From contig CATOTJ020000002.1 of the NCBI GenBank assembly GCA_951813525.2, positions 1,550,001-1,614,000 on the forward strand: a stretch of 64,000 bases of DNA, written 5' to 3'. The position numbers were made by a program, and so were the translations under genes. The notes beneath the pieces are model-generated. The model was not told the DNA's origin and searched no databases. It was given only the letters and a program-made list of their open reading frames with translations. Of this stretch, positions 16,796 to 25,171 are shown piece by piece. Each line of letters begins with the position of its first letter. Position 1 is the stretch's first letter. The stretch is from Thermohalobaculum sp951813525. GTDB taxonomy: Bacteria; Pseudomonadota; Alphaproteobacteria; Rhodobacterales; Rhodobacteraceae.

Positions 16796-17368
16796 TTACC
16801 TGTTCGCCCCAGGAACCCACAGAACATCTGCGGCGCCGTTGTCATTGGCAACGCGAGAGGCGACAAAGAACCAATCGGACAGCCGGTTCAAATATTTAGC
16901 CGCTGCGGGGTTCACGTCTTCGATGCCCGCCAAGGCCACCGTCAGCCGCTCGGCCCGGCGCGAAACGGTGCGGCAAAGGTGCAAATACGCCGACAATGCG
17001 GAACCGCCAGGCAGCACAAACGACCGCAGCGGCGCCAGATCCCCGTTCATCGCATCGATCTCCGCCTCCAGCCGGTCCACCTGACTGGCCGCCATGCGCA
17101 GCGCCGGAAATTCGGCTTCGGCATCCTTTGCCATGTCCGGGCGGCAAAGATCCGCGCCCAGATCGAACAGATCGTTCTGGATCCGCGTCAGCGCCGAATG
17201 CATCCCGCCATCGGCATGCAGCACCGCCAGGCCAACGGTCGCATTTGTCTCGTCCACCGTTCCATAGGCCTCGACTCGTAGCGATTGCTTGGGAACGCGA
17301 ACGCCGTTTCCCAGCGCCGTTTCCCCCGCATCGCCTGTGCGGGTGTAAATCTTGTTCAGGACAACCAT
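16796..17368 (-). CDS. PduO-type ATP:cob(I)alamin adenosyltransferase
   Basis: 190 residues. It opens MVVLNKIYTRTGDAGETALG, the PduO/MMAB ATP-binding signature, and has YGTVDETNATVG, then LPGGSALSAYLHLCRTVSRR and LNRLSDWFFVASR, all standard for this trimeric family. It transfers the adenosyl group of ATP to cob(I)alamin to form adenosylcobalamin. In alphaproteobacteria it often sits near etfBA and 3-hydroxybutyryl-CoA dehydrogenase, and the same neighbourhood is seen here in a looser form. Confidence 0.93.
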   Translation of the reverse strand: MVVLNKIYTRTGDAGETALGNGVRVPKQSLRVEAYGTVDETNATVGLAVLHADGGMHSALTRIQNDLFDLGADLCRPDMAKDAEAEFPALRMAASQVDRLEAEIDAMNGDLAPLRSFVLPGGSALSAYLHLCRTVSRRAERLTVALAGIEDVNPAAAKYLNRLSDWFFVASRVANDNGAADVLWVPGANR

Positions 17369-17371
17369 GTT

Positions 17372-17854
17372 CTACCAGTCGTCGTTGCGCATGCGCCCAA
17401 GCAGCCATGAGAAGAACGAGAAGATCAGCGACAGGACGAAGAAGATCAAAAACGCCGGCTGCAACATCAGGGGTTGGACGATGTTGTCGTCCAGCCACGG
17501 GCTGACATGGCGCGAAATTGCCGGAGAGACCTGAAGCGCGCTTTCGGGGTGGATATCAAACCAACGCTCGCTCAACTGATGCAGTACAACGCGCCCGTTC
17601 GGGGCCAGGGACGTGCTCGTCTCGGCCACCGGGTCGGGCACCGGGGCTTTATCGCCTGCAGGTGCTTCCGCCCCGCTTTCGGCAGCGCCATCGTCCGACG
17701 CGGCACCATCGGTTGCCGCGGTATCAGACGATGTCACAGGTTCGTTGATCGCAGCGGGCGCATCAGCTGTGCCCGGGCCTGCAATCGGCTGATAGATATC
17801 GAGGCCCAGAAAGACCAAGGCGATCAAAAGGAATAAACGTCCTAAAAATTTCAT
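17372..17854 (-). CDS. Hypothetical membrane protein with two terminal membrane segments
   Basis: 160 residues starting MKFLGRLFLLIALVFLGLDI. An N-terminal membrane segment is followed by an Ala/Asp/Pro-rich, probably disordered periplasmic linker (about 25-85), a short folded part (RWFDIHPESALQVSP) and a C-terminal membrane segment (FLIFFVLSLIFSFFSWLLG) ending RMRNDDW. The start is chosen for the membrane segment and the GGTGGA before it. It ends three bases before the adenosyltransferase gene, so translation is probably coupled. Function unknown. Confidence 0.7.
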   Translation of the reverse strand: MKFLGRLFLLIALVFLGLDIYQPIAGPGTADAPAAINEPVTSSDTAATDGAASDDGAAESGAEAPAGDKAPVPDPVAETSTSLAPNGRVVLHQLSERWFDIHPESALQVSPAISRHVSPWLDDNIVQPLMLQPAFLIFFVLSLIFSFFSWLLGRMRNDDW

Positions 17855-18027
17855 AGGTTCCACCCTGTCCGAACATTCAGGTTCTGCCCTACAGTCTAAC
17901 GCCGTCTGTCGAAACCGAAAAGAGCGGCTTGCGTCACCAGGACGCCCACCTGCGGCACCGGGCCGCCAATTGGCGGCAGATGGCAGGCGTCTTGACCTTG
18001 CCGCAGCCATCCCTTACCTGCCGCGCC

Positions 18028-18612
18028 ATGCGCCGACCGATCCTGATCCACCCCGACCCGCGCCTGCGCAAGGTCTGTGCCCCCGTCACCGAATTCGGGG
18101 CGAAGACACGCGCTTTGGCCAAGGATTTGCTCACCACCATGTATGATGCGCCGGGGTTGGGTCTGGCAGCGCCGCAGATCGGCGTGTTGGACCGGGTTCT
18201 GGTGATGGATTGTGCCAAGGAGGACGACGGCGAGGCACCGAAGCCGATCTGTCTGATCAATCCTGAAGTCGTCGAGCGTGCCGATGAGATGAACGAGCGC
18301 GAGGAAGGCTGCTTGTCGCTGCCAAAGGTCTTCATGCAAATCGAACGTCCGGCTGCGGTGCGGGTGCGTTGGCAGGATCCGGACGGCGAAAGCCATGAAC
18401 GCGATTTCGAAGGACTGTGGGCGACTTGTGTCCAGCACGAGATCGACCACTTGGATGGCAAATTGTTCGTTGATTATATTTCCGCCACGCGCCGCGCGAT
18501 GATCACCCAGAAGATGAAGCGCCTGAAGCGCGACATAGCCAAGGACCCGGCGCTCTATCCCTATTCCGACGGGGCATTCCCCGGTGGTGCAGATCCGCGC
18601 CGGGCGGACTGA
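18028..18612 (+). CDS. def: Peptide deformylase (active type)
   Basis: 194 residues. All three deformylase motifs are intact: GLGLAAPQ (Gln50), EEGCLSLP (Cys95 metal ligand) and QHEIDHLDG (His137, His141 metal ligands, Glu138 catalytic base). It removes the formyl group from nascent protein N-termini. The ATG at 18028 is chosen because the family begins just there (RPILIHPDPRLRK). It starts a def-def2-fmt operon; the second deformylase gene follows after four bases. Confidence 0.95.
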   Translation: MRRPILIHPDPRLRKVCAPVTEFGAKTRALAKDLLTTMYDAPGLGLAAPQIGVLDRVLVMDCAKEDDGEAPKPICLINPEVVERADEMNEREEGCLSLPKVFMQIERPAAVRVRWQDPDGESHERDFEGLWATCVQHEIDHLDGKLFVDYISATRRAMITQKMKRLKRDIAKDPALYPYSDGAFPGGADPRRAD

Positions 18613-18616
18613 CGCG

Positions 18617-19123
18617 ATGCCGCGGGGGTTTATCCCCTTCCCTGACCCACGCCTGCGCAGCGTGGCAGATCCGGTGCCCGGCGTTGACGGCAATGTCCGG
18701 ACGATTTGGGACGAGATGCTGGCGGCAATGTATGCCATGCCCGGTGTCGGCCTGGCGGCGCCGCAATTGGGGATCGGCCTGCGCCTGGCGGTTCTGGACT
18801 GCTCGGATACACGCGACCAACCTGTCCGTTTGGCGAATCCCGAAGTGATCAGCCTGTCCGAGGTGATGCGTAAGGGGGCGGAAGGCTCGCCGAATATTCC
18901 GGGGTTCGTCGAAGAGGTCGAACGCCCGATCCGGGCGCTGGTGCGGTTCCTGAATGCAGTCGGGGCAGAGGAAGAGCGTGAGTTCACAGGGCTTTGGTCG
19001 GCTTCGGTTCAGCACCAGATTGATCATCTCGATGGCAAGCTTTTCGTCGACAGGCTGCCGCCGCTGCGCCGGCGCCGGCTTCTGGCGAAACACCGCAAGG
19101 GTTTGAAAAAGGGCCGGACATGA
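18617..19123 (+). CDS. Peptide deformylase-like protein lacking catalytic residues
   Basis: 168 residues, clearly homologous to deformylase: PRGFIPFPDPRLRS at the start, GVGLAAPQLG (motif 1) and a third motif QHQIDHLDG. The metal-ligand Cys of the EGCLS motif is replaced by Ser91 (EGSPNIPGF), and the catalytic Glu of HExxH is Gln134. The two His ligands remain. Classical metal-dependent deformylation is therefore unlikely, and a regulatory or binding role is possible. The gene overlaps fmt by four bases (ATGA), so it is translated with it. Similar degenerate copies beside def are known in related bacteria, but their role is unclear to me. Confidence 0.88.
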   Translation: MPRGFIPFPDPRLRSVADPVPGVDGNVRTIWDEMLAAMYAMPGVGLAAPQLGIGLRLAVLDCSDTRDQPVRLANPEVISLSEVMRKGAEGSPNIPGFVEEVERPIRALVRFLNAVGAEEEREFTGLWSASVQHQIDHLDGKLFVDRLPPLRRRRLLAKHRKGLKKGRT

Positions 19124-20034
19124 GATTGGCGTTCATGGGCACGCCCGATTTCGCGGTTCCGGCCCTGCGCCGTCTTGTCGAGGCAGAGCATGACATTGTC
19201 CGGGTCTACACCCAGCCGCCCCGCCCGGCGGGCCGTGGAAAAGCCCCGCGGGCATCAGCCGTCGGTCGTGCCGCCGAAGCGCTGGGTTTAGAGGTTGCAT
19301 GTCCCGCAAGCTTCCGCGATGCCGCCGTGATCGCCGGGTTTTCCGATCTTGCGCTCGATGCAGCCATTGTCGTGGCCTATGGGCAGATTCTGCCGCAATC
19401 GGCCCTCGACGCCCCGCGGCTGGGATGTCTCAATCTCCATGCTTCATTGTTGCCGCGCTGGCGCGGCGCTGCCCCGATCCAGCGCGCGATCATGGCGGGC
19501 GACCGAACAACCGGGGTCGCCGTGATGCAGATGGAAGCGGGTCTGGATACGGGCCCCGTTTTGGCAGAAATCTCGACGGAGATCGGGGCGCAAGACACTG
19601 CCGGAACCCTGCACGACCGTCTCGCCGCGATTGGCGCCCCGCTGGTTGCCGAGACTTTAGAGCACCTTGGCCAGGGAGAAGTAACGCCCCAACCTCAAGC
19701 GGCTGACGGCGTCACTTACGCCGCCAAAATAGCCAAGAACGAAGCGCGGATCGACTGGTCGCGCCCGGCGCCAGAGGTCGACCGGCACATCCGCGGCCTT
19801 TCACCGTTCCCCGGTGCCTGGTGCGAAATCGGTGGGCAGCGGGTGAAGGTTCTTTTGTCCCAAAGCGCGGACGGGGCGGGCAGCCCGGGCCAGGCTTTGG
19901 ACGATGATCTTTTGATCGGCTGTGGACAGGGGTCGGTTCGCCTGTTGCGGGTCCAACGCGCCGGAAAGGGCGCCGTCGAGGCTATCGAATTCCTACGCGG
20001 ATTTCCAGTTCCTGCTGGCACGAGTTTGGGTTAG
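19120..20034 (+). CDS. fmt: Methionyl-tRNA formyltransferase
   Basis: 304 residues, near the usual 310. It opens MRLAFMGTPDFAVPALRRL and has the formyl-tetrahydrofolate motif LNLHASLLPRWRGAAPIQRA and the loop MQMEAGLDTGPVL. The C-terminal tRNA-binding barrel follows from about residue 205. It formylates Met-tRNA for initiation, the reaction that deformylase later undoes, which explains the def-fmt operon. The start overlaps the end of the deformylase-like gene. Confidence 0.96.
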   Translation: MRLAFMGTPDFAVPALRRLVEAEHDIVRVYTQPPRPAGRGKAPRASAVGRAAEALGLEVACPASFRDAAVIAGFSDLALDAAIVVAYGQILPQSALDAPRLGCLNLHASLLPRWRGAAPIQRAIMAGDRTTGVAVMQMEAGLDTGPVLAEISTEIGAQDTAGTLHDRLAAIGAPLVAETLEHLGQGEVTPQPQAADGVTYAAKIAKNEARIDWSRPAPEVDRHIRGLSPFPGAWCEIGGQRVKVLLSQSADGAGSPGQALDDDLLIGCGQGSVRLLRVQRAGKGAVEAIEFLRGFPVPAGTSLG

Positions 20035-20103
20035 CGGGCGGTTCTTTCACCGCGCCATACACTGCCCTTCTTTGGTCTTGAAACATCCTGGGGGTTCGGG
20101 GGC

Positions 20104-20121
20104 AGCGCCCACACGGGCGCT
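20104..20121 (+). other. GC-rich stem-loop between fmt and pyrG
   Basis: AGCGCCC (20104-20110) pairs with GGGCGCT (20115-20121) around an ACAC loop, 70 bases after the fmt stop. No T tract follows, so it is at best a weak or Rho-assisted terminator. The remaining ~125 bases up to pyrG should hold its promoter. Confidence 0.4.
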
Positions 20122-20247
20122 ACAAGGACCCAGAAAACCAACCTCATGATCTGGACTGCGCCCACCGAATCTAGTATCCGTCAACTCCCGTGGAACGAAA
20201 TAAGGGGTGTCATCACGGGACACCGGCAACCACGGGGAGCGTGAGCT

Positions 20248-21891
20248 ATGGCGAAGTTCGTCTTCATCACCGGCGGTGTTGTCTCTGGACTGGGCAAAGG
20301 CCTGGCGTCTGCGGCGCTTGGCGCATTGCTGCAAGCACGTGGCTATACGGTCCGGCTGCGAAAGCTTGACCCCTATCTCAATGTCGACCCCGGAACCATG
20401 AGCCCGTTCGAGCATGGCGAAGTCTTTGTCACCGACGACGGGGCCGAGACCGATCTCGATCTCGGCCATTACGAACGCTTTACCAGCGTCGACGGTCGGC
20501 GCACCGATTCGACCTCGTCAGGGCGGATCTACCGCGAGGTGCTCGACCGCGAGCGACGCGGCGATTATCTGGGCAAAACGATCCAGGTCATCCCGCACGT
20601 GACCAACGAGATTAAGGATTTCATCCGCATCGGCGAAGACGATGTCGACTTCATGTTGTGTGAAATTGGCGGCACAGTCGGCGATATCGAAGGGCTGCCA
20701 TTCTTCGAAGCGATTCGGCAATTCATTCAGGAGGAAGCCCGCGGCAATTGCATATTGATGCATCTGACGCTGATCCCCTTCATCGCCGCAAGCCACGAGT
20801 TGAAGACCAAACCAACGCAGCACTCGGTCAAGGAACTGCGCTCGATCGGCTTGCAACCGGATGTGTTGTTGTGCCGGACCGAGCATGAGTTGCCGGAAAA
20901 GGAACGCGAGAAAATCGCGCTGTTCTGCAATGTGCGCCCGGATGCAGTGATCCCGGCTATGGATCTGAAATCCATCTACGAAGTACCGCTGGCCTATCAC
21001 GGTGTCGGGCTGGATCAGGCGGTGCTGGATGCTTTTGGTATTTCACCGGCACCGCGCCCGGATCTGGCGCCCTGGCAGGACGTGGCCGATCGGATCCTGA
21101 ACCCAGACGGCGAAGTCCGGATCGCCGTCGTCGGAAAGTACACGCAACTGGAAGACGCCTATAAATCGCTGGCCGAGGCATTGACCCATGGCGGACTGGC
21201 CAACCGGGTCAAGGTTCGGGCCGAATGGCTGGACTCCGAGGTCTTCGAAAACGAGGACCCGGCCCCCTATTTAGAGGGCTTTCACGGAATTCTGGTCCCT
21301 GGCGGATTTGGCGAGCGTGGCACCGAGGGAAAAATCCTCGCCGCGCGATTCGCCCGCGAGCGCAAGGTGCCCTATCTGGGCATCTGCCTTGGCATGCAGA
21401 TGGCCGTGATCGAGGTTGCCCGCAACCTCGCTGACCTGCCGAAAGCCGGGTCCGAGGAATTCGACTACGAGTCTGGGGAACGCCGGTTCGAGCATATTGT
21501 TTATCACTTGAAGGAATGGGTCGAAGGCAACCGCACGGTTCAACGCACGATCGAGGATGACAAGGGCGGCACCATGCGCCTAGGCGCCTATGATGCCATC
21601 CTGTCGGAGGGATCAAAGGTTGCGAAGGCCTATGGCAGCACCGCAATTTCCGAGCGTCACCGCCATCGCTATGAGGTCGATAATTCCTATCGAGAGGCGT
21701 TGGAGGTCGTCGGTTTGAAGTTTTCAGGCATGTCGCCCGACGGCCGCTTGCCGGAAATTGTCGAGATTCCCGATCATCCCTGGTTTGTCGGCGTCCAGTT
21801 TCACCCGGAGCTGAAATCGCGGCCCCTGTCGCCGCACCCGCTTTTCAGGGACTTTATCCAAGCTGCGGTCGAACAAAACAGATTGGTTTAG
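20248..21891 (+). CDS. pyrG: CTP synthase
   Basis: 547 residues, usual length about 545. The N-terminal synthetase domain has FVFITGGVVSGLGKGLASAA (P-loop) and the HYERFTS segment. The C-terminal glutamine amidotransferase domain has the nucleophile in YLGICLGMQMAVIE and the His-x-Glu pair in VQFHPELKSRPL. It converts UTP to CTP with glutamine and ATP. It stands alone with its own upstream gap of about 210 bases; the secG-pyrG arrangement common elsewhere is not seen here. Confidence 0.97.
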   Translation: MAKFVFITGGVVSGLGKGLASAALGALLQARGYTVRLRKLDPYLNVDPGTMSPFEHGEVFVTDDGAETDLDLGHYERFTSVDGRRTDSTSSGRIYREVLDRERRGDYLGKTIQVIPHVTNEIKDFIRIGEDDVDFMLCEIGGTVGDIEGLPFFEAIRQFIQEEARGNCILMHLTLIPFIAASHELKTKPTQHSVKELRSIGLQPDVLLCRTEHELPEKEREKIALFCNVRPDAVIPAMDLKSIYEVPLAYHGVGLDQAVLDAFGISPAPRPDLAPWQDVADRILNPDGEVRIAVVGKYTQLEDAYKSLAEALTHGGLANRVKVRAEWLDSEVFENEDPAPYLEGFHGILVPGGFGERGTEGKILAARFARERKVPYLGICLGMQMAVIEVARNLADLPKAGSEEFDYESGERRFEHIVYHLKEWVEGNRTVQRTIEDDKGGTMRLGAYDAILSEGSKVAKAYGSTAISERHRHRYEVDNSYREALEVVGLKFSGMSPDGRLPEIVEIPDHPWFVGVQFHPELKSRPLSPHPLFRDFIQAAVEQNRLV

Positions 21892-22009
21892 GACATCTTC
21901 GATTGCCGAGACCGCACAAAGATATCGCCGCCCTGCGGCGCCCTGCGCGATTCACTATTCCGCCAGAATTTTGCAATAAGCCTGCGATAGCAATCCAGGC
22001 GGACGGTTG

Positions 22010-23233
22010 ATGGGTTTTGATGTCAGTGTTGTGGGGCTCGGCTATGTCGGGCTGACACTTGCAACTGCGCTTGCAGATGCAGGGTTCAGCGTGCTTGGGG
22101 TCGAGCGGCGGGCCGAAGTGGTCGATATGACCAATCGGGGCGAGCCGCATTTTTCAGAAACCGGACTGGCCGAGATGCTCGGTTACGCGACCGGCCAAGG
22201 CAATCTGGTTGCGCGAACCAGCTTTGACCCAGCCTCGTCCAGCGAAATTTATATCATCACCGTGGGTACTCCGCTGGGCGCCGACGGGCGGGCACGGGTC
22301 GATTTCATCGAAGCGGCAACGCGCGAGGTCGCCGAGAACATGCAGGATGGCGCTCTGGTGATCCTGCGCTCGACCGTTAAAATCGGCACAGCGCGCAAGA
22401 TCGTCGCGCCGATTTTGGCGGCCTCGGGCAAAAGCTTTCAGATTGCGATGTGCCCCGAACGCACGCTGGAGGGGCGGGCAATGCACGAGTTGCGCCGCCT
22501 GCCGCAAATTGTCGGCGCCGATCAGCCGGAGGTGCGGGAGCGCGCGGCGCATTTCTTCTACAAACTCACCCCGACCTGCGTTCAGGTTTCCAGCTTGGAA
22601 ACGGCGGAGATCATCAAGCTGGTCGATAACACCTTTCGCGATGTGCAGTTCGGCTTCGCCAACGAGGTTGCCCGGATTTGCGATGCTTACGGCGTGAACG
22701 CGATGGAGGTGATCCCTGGCGGCAAGCTGGGCTATCCGCGCACGAATGTTGCTTTGCCCGGGCTGGTCGGCGGACCCTGCCTGGAAAAGGATCCGCACAT
22801 TCTGGCCCAGTCGCTGCGCGAGGCCGGGTTGGAATTGGACATCACAACCGCCGCCCGACGCGTAAACGAACGCCAGCCCAGTGAGACGGTCGAGTTCATA
22901 TTGGGCGAACACGCGCGCCGCGGCGCCGCTGCACCGCGGATTGCCGTGTTGGGGATGGCCTTCAAGGGCGTACCCGCGACCGATGATTTGCGCGGCGCGG
23001 AGGTGCCTGATGCGACGATTTCTGACACGTTGGAGGCTGCGCTGAACCGTGCCGATATCGCTGTGATCGCGAACAATCACCCTGGCCTGGCGACGCTGCG
23101 TCCGCGCCGAATGTTGGAGGCGATGGCACCTGACGGGTTCATCTACGACTATTGGAACCACTTTTCCGATCTGCGCCCTTACGAGCTGGGGCCAAATTAC
23201 TTTGCGGTCGGCAATACCGGGGGGCGATCCTGA
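22010..23233 (+). CDS. Nucleotide-sugar dehydrogenase (UDP-ManNAc/UDP-glucose dehydrogenase family)
   Basis: 407 residues from the ATG at 22010, with AGGCGGA just upstream. The N-terminal NAD domain has VVGLGYVGLTLATALADAGF, the middle domain the lysine region IIKLVDNTFRDV, and the catalytic Cys lies in GGPCLEKDP. The C-terminal UDP-binding domain has VLGMAFKGVPATDDLR. The segment CPERTLEGRAMHELRRLPQI resembles WecC-type UDP-N-acetylmannosamine dehydrogenases more than UDP-glucose dehydrogenases. It produces a uronic-acid sugar nucleotide for surface polysaccharide. It overlaps the next gene by one base. Confidence 0.88.
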   Translation: MGFDVSVVGLGYVGLTLATALADAGFSVLGVERRAEVVDMTNRGEPHFSETGLAEMLGYATGQGNLVARTSFDPASSSEIYIITVGTPLGADGRARVDFIEAATREVAENMQDGALVILRSTVKIGTARKIVAPILAASGKSFQIAMCPERTLEGRAMHELRRLPQIVGADQPEVRERAAHFFYKLTPTCVQVSSLETAEIIKLVDNTFRDVQFGFANEVARICDAYGVNAMEVIPGGKLGYPRTNVALPGLVGGPCLEKDPHILAQSLREAGLELDITTAARRVNERQPSETVEFILGEHARRGAAAPRIAVLGMAFKGVPATDDLRGAEVPDATISDTLEAALNRADIAVIANNHPGLATLRPRRMLEAMAPDGFIYDYWNHFSDLRPYELGPNYFAVGNTGGRS

Positions 23234-24210
23234 TGGCGCGTGCAGTTGTCACCGGCGGCGGCGGGTTCATCGGCGCCTATCTTGTTCGCCATCTGGTCCA
23301 TGCGGGATGGGAGGTTGTCTGTGTCGACAACATGCTGCGCGGCGACCAATCGCGGTTCGCGGATGTGGCGGACCGGGTCGAATTGCACACTTGTGACGTG
23401 CGCGATGCAGCAGCCGTCGCGGCGGCAGCCAAGGGCGCGGATGTGATCTTCCATCTGGCCGCGATCAACGGGACCGAGAACTTCTACACGCAGCCCGAAC
23501 TGGTGCTGGATGTCGGTCTGCGCGGCGCACTGGCGGTGGTCGAAGCCTGTCAGGCCGCTGATGTGCCCGATCTGGTCGTCGCCTCGTCGGCGGAAGTCTA
23601 TCAGTCACCTGCGGTGGTACCGACCGACGAGGGGACCGCTTTGATGCTGCCCGACAGTCTGAACCCGCGCTTTTCCTATGGCGGGTCCAAGATTGTCAGC
23701 GAGTTGATCGCTTTCAACTACGCTCAGGACCATTTTCGAAAGGTTCAGGTCTTTCGACCCCACAATGTCTACGGCCCGGATATGGGCTGGAAACACGTTA
23801 TCCCGCAATTCGTGCTGCGGGCTTTGGCAGCGCGGGATGCGGGCGACCCCGCCTTTCCGATCCAATCGGACGGCGCTGAGACGCGTGCCTTTGCCTATGT
23901 GGACGATGTTGTCGGCGGCATCGTGAAGATGTACCAGAATGGGTCAACTCGGCAGGTTTATCATATTGGCAACGATCACGAGGTATCGATTGCCGAGTTG
24001 GTCGGACTGACGGGGCAGGCTTTGGGCATCGATCTGCAGATCGTGCCCGGGCAAGCGGCCGCAGGGGGTACGGCACGCCGGTGCCCGGACATATCGAAGA
24101 TGCGTGCGCTGGGTTATGCGCCCGCAGTCGATCTGGAAGGCGGCGTCGCGCGCACCGCGCGCTGGTACGAGGAAAACAGGGACCGCGAACCCGCGAACGC
24201 CCTGATGTAG
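23233..24210 (+). CDS. NAD-dependent sugar epimerase/dehydratase
   Basis: 325 residues from the ATG at 23233, whose A is the last base of the previous stop. It is an extended short-chain dehydrogenase: Rossmann motif TGGGGFIGAYLVRHL, catalytic SSAEVY and the Tyr-x3-Lys in YGGSK, then RPHNVYGPDMG. The exact sugar cannot be read from the sequence; UDP-glucose 4-epimerase-like or 4,6-dehydratase-like activity is likely. It is translationally coupled to the dehydrogenase, which suggests that they act on the same precursor. Confidence 0.88.
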   Translation: MARAVVTGGGGFIGAYLVRHLVHAGWEVVCVDNMLRGDQSRFADVADRVELHTCDVRDAAAVAAAAKGADVIFHLAAINGTENFYTQPELVLDVGLRGALAVVEACQAADVPDLVVASSAEVYQSPAVVPTDEGTALMLPDSLNPRFSYGGSKIVSELIAFNYAQDHFRKVQVFRPHNVYGPDMGWKHVIPQFVLRALAARDAGDPAFPIQSDGAETRAFAYVDDVVGGIVKMYQNGSTRQVYHIGNDHEVSIAELVGLTGQALGIDLQIVPGQAAAGGTARRCPDISKMRALGYAPAVDLEGGVARTARWYEENRDREPANALM

Positions 24211-24235
24211 TGTTAGGCCAAAGAGAGGCCCAGAG

Positions 24236-25129
24236 ATGGTCAAGGAAGCATTTTACGTCGACATGATGCAGAAGGATTGGCGCGCGTTCGTCAAACCGAT
24301 CAAGGTTCCGATCCTTGAGGAGCGGATCCGCATCACATCGGCCTGCCGCGATTGCGATGACTTGCCGCGCGATCCGCGCGCCGGTACCTGTTTCATCGAC
24401 GAAAACGGCAACGCCGTGCAGGTCATGCACAATGGTCTGAAAGTGTTATACGGTCGATATTACGGCAACTGGGTCAACGAAATCATCGCGGAGTTGAAAG
24501 GCGTTCACGAACCGCAAGAGGAACGCGTTTTCCACGAAGTGATGAAGCATATCCCGCCTGGCTCCAGCATGGTCGAAGCCGGGTGCTATTGGGGATATTA
24601 TTCCATGTGGTTCGCCCACGAAGTCCGTGATGCGAAGGTCTTTCTGGTTGAGCCTCACCCCCGTCAGATGGAAGTCGCCGAGCGGAACTTTCGCATCAAC
24701 GGGCTGACCGGCGACTTTACGGTCGGCTATTTCGGCACCTATCCTGAACAGAAGAAAAAGATACAAGAACAACGGGTTGGCGGAGAGTTGCCGCGCTATA
24801 CCGTCCAGCAGTTCATGGATCTGAAGGGCCTGGATCGGATCACGATGCTGCATTCGGACATCCAGGGCCACGAGGAGGAGATGCTGGACGGGGCCCGCGA
24901 TTTGTTGGCCGCGCGCAAGATCGACTGGCTGTTCGTCTCGACCCATGGACGCCGGCACCCGGCTTGCCGCGAAATTCTGAACGAGGCCGGCTATCGCATC
25001 GTCGCCGAGCACGGCGTTTCGCAATCAGCATCGGCGGATGGTTTGCTGGTCGCACAAAACCCGTCACTGCCGGAAATTCCGTCCATCGAAATCTCGCTGG
25101 TTAAAGGATTGGTCCAGGGGCATGTCTAG
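24236..25129 (+). CDS. FkbM family methyltransferase
   Basis: 297 residues with GAGAGGCCC before the ATG. Residues about 110-260 form an S-adenosylmethionine domain: MVEAGCYWGYYSMWFAHEV (SAM loop), VFLVEPHPRQMEVAERNF and the FkbM-type MLHSDIQGHEEEMLDGARD. FkbM enzymes methylate hydroxyl groups of sugars or polyketides. It lies between epimerase and GDP-fucose synthase genes, so O-methylation of a surface sugar is the probable job (inference). A second FkbM gene lies 1 kb downstream and is only distantly similar. Confidence 0.87.
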   Translation: MVKEAFYVDMMQKDWRAFVKPIKVPILEERIRITSACRDCDDLPRDPRAGTCFIDENGNAVQVMHNGLKVLYGRYYGNWVNEIIAELKGVHEPQEERVFHEVMKHIPPGSSMVEAGCYWGYYSMWFAHEVRDAKVFLVEPHPRQMEVAERNFRINGLTGDFTVGYFGTYPEQKKKIQEQRVGGELPRYTVQQFMDLKGLDRITMLHSDIQGHEEEMLDGARDLLAARKIDWLFVSTHGRRHPACREILNEAGYRIVAEHGVSQSASADGLLVAQNPSLPEIPSIEISLVKGLVQGHV

Positions 25130-25171
25130 GCGCATTCCCGGACATCGCAGTCGGCAAACACCGGCGCAAAA

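Noticed and set aside
20035..20247. tRNA or small RNA between fmt and pyrG
   Set aside because: No cloverleaf or TPsiC-like segment could be formed; only one short stem-loop is seen.
20518..21000. Minus-strand open frame inside pyrG
   Set aside because: It lies opposite a fully conserved CTP synthase and shows no protein motif.
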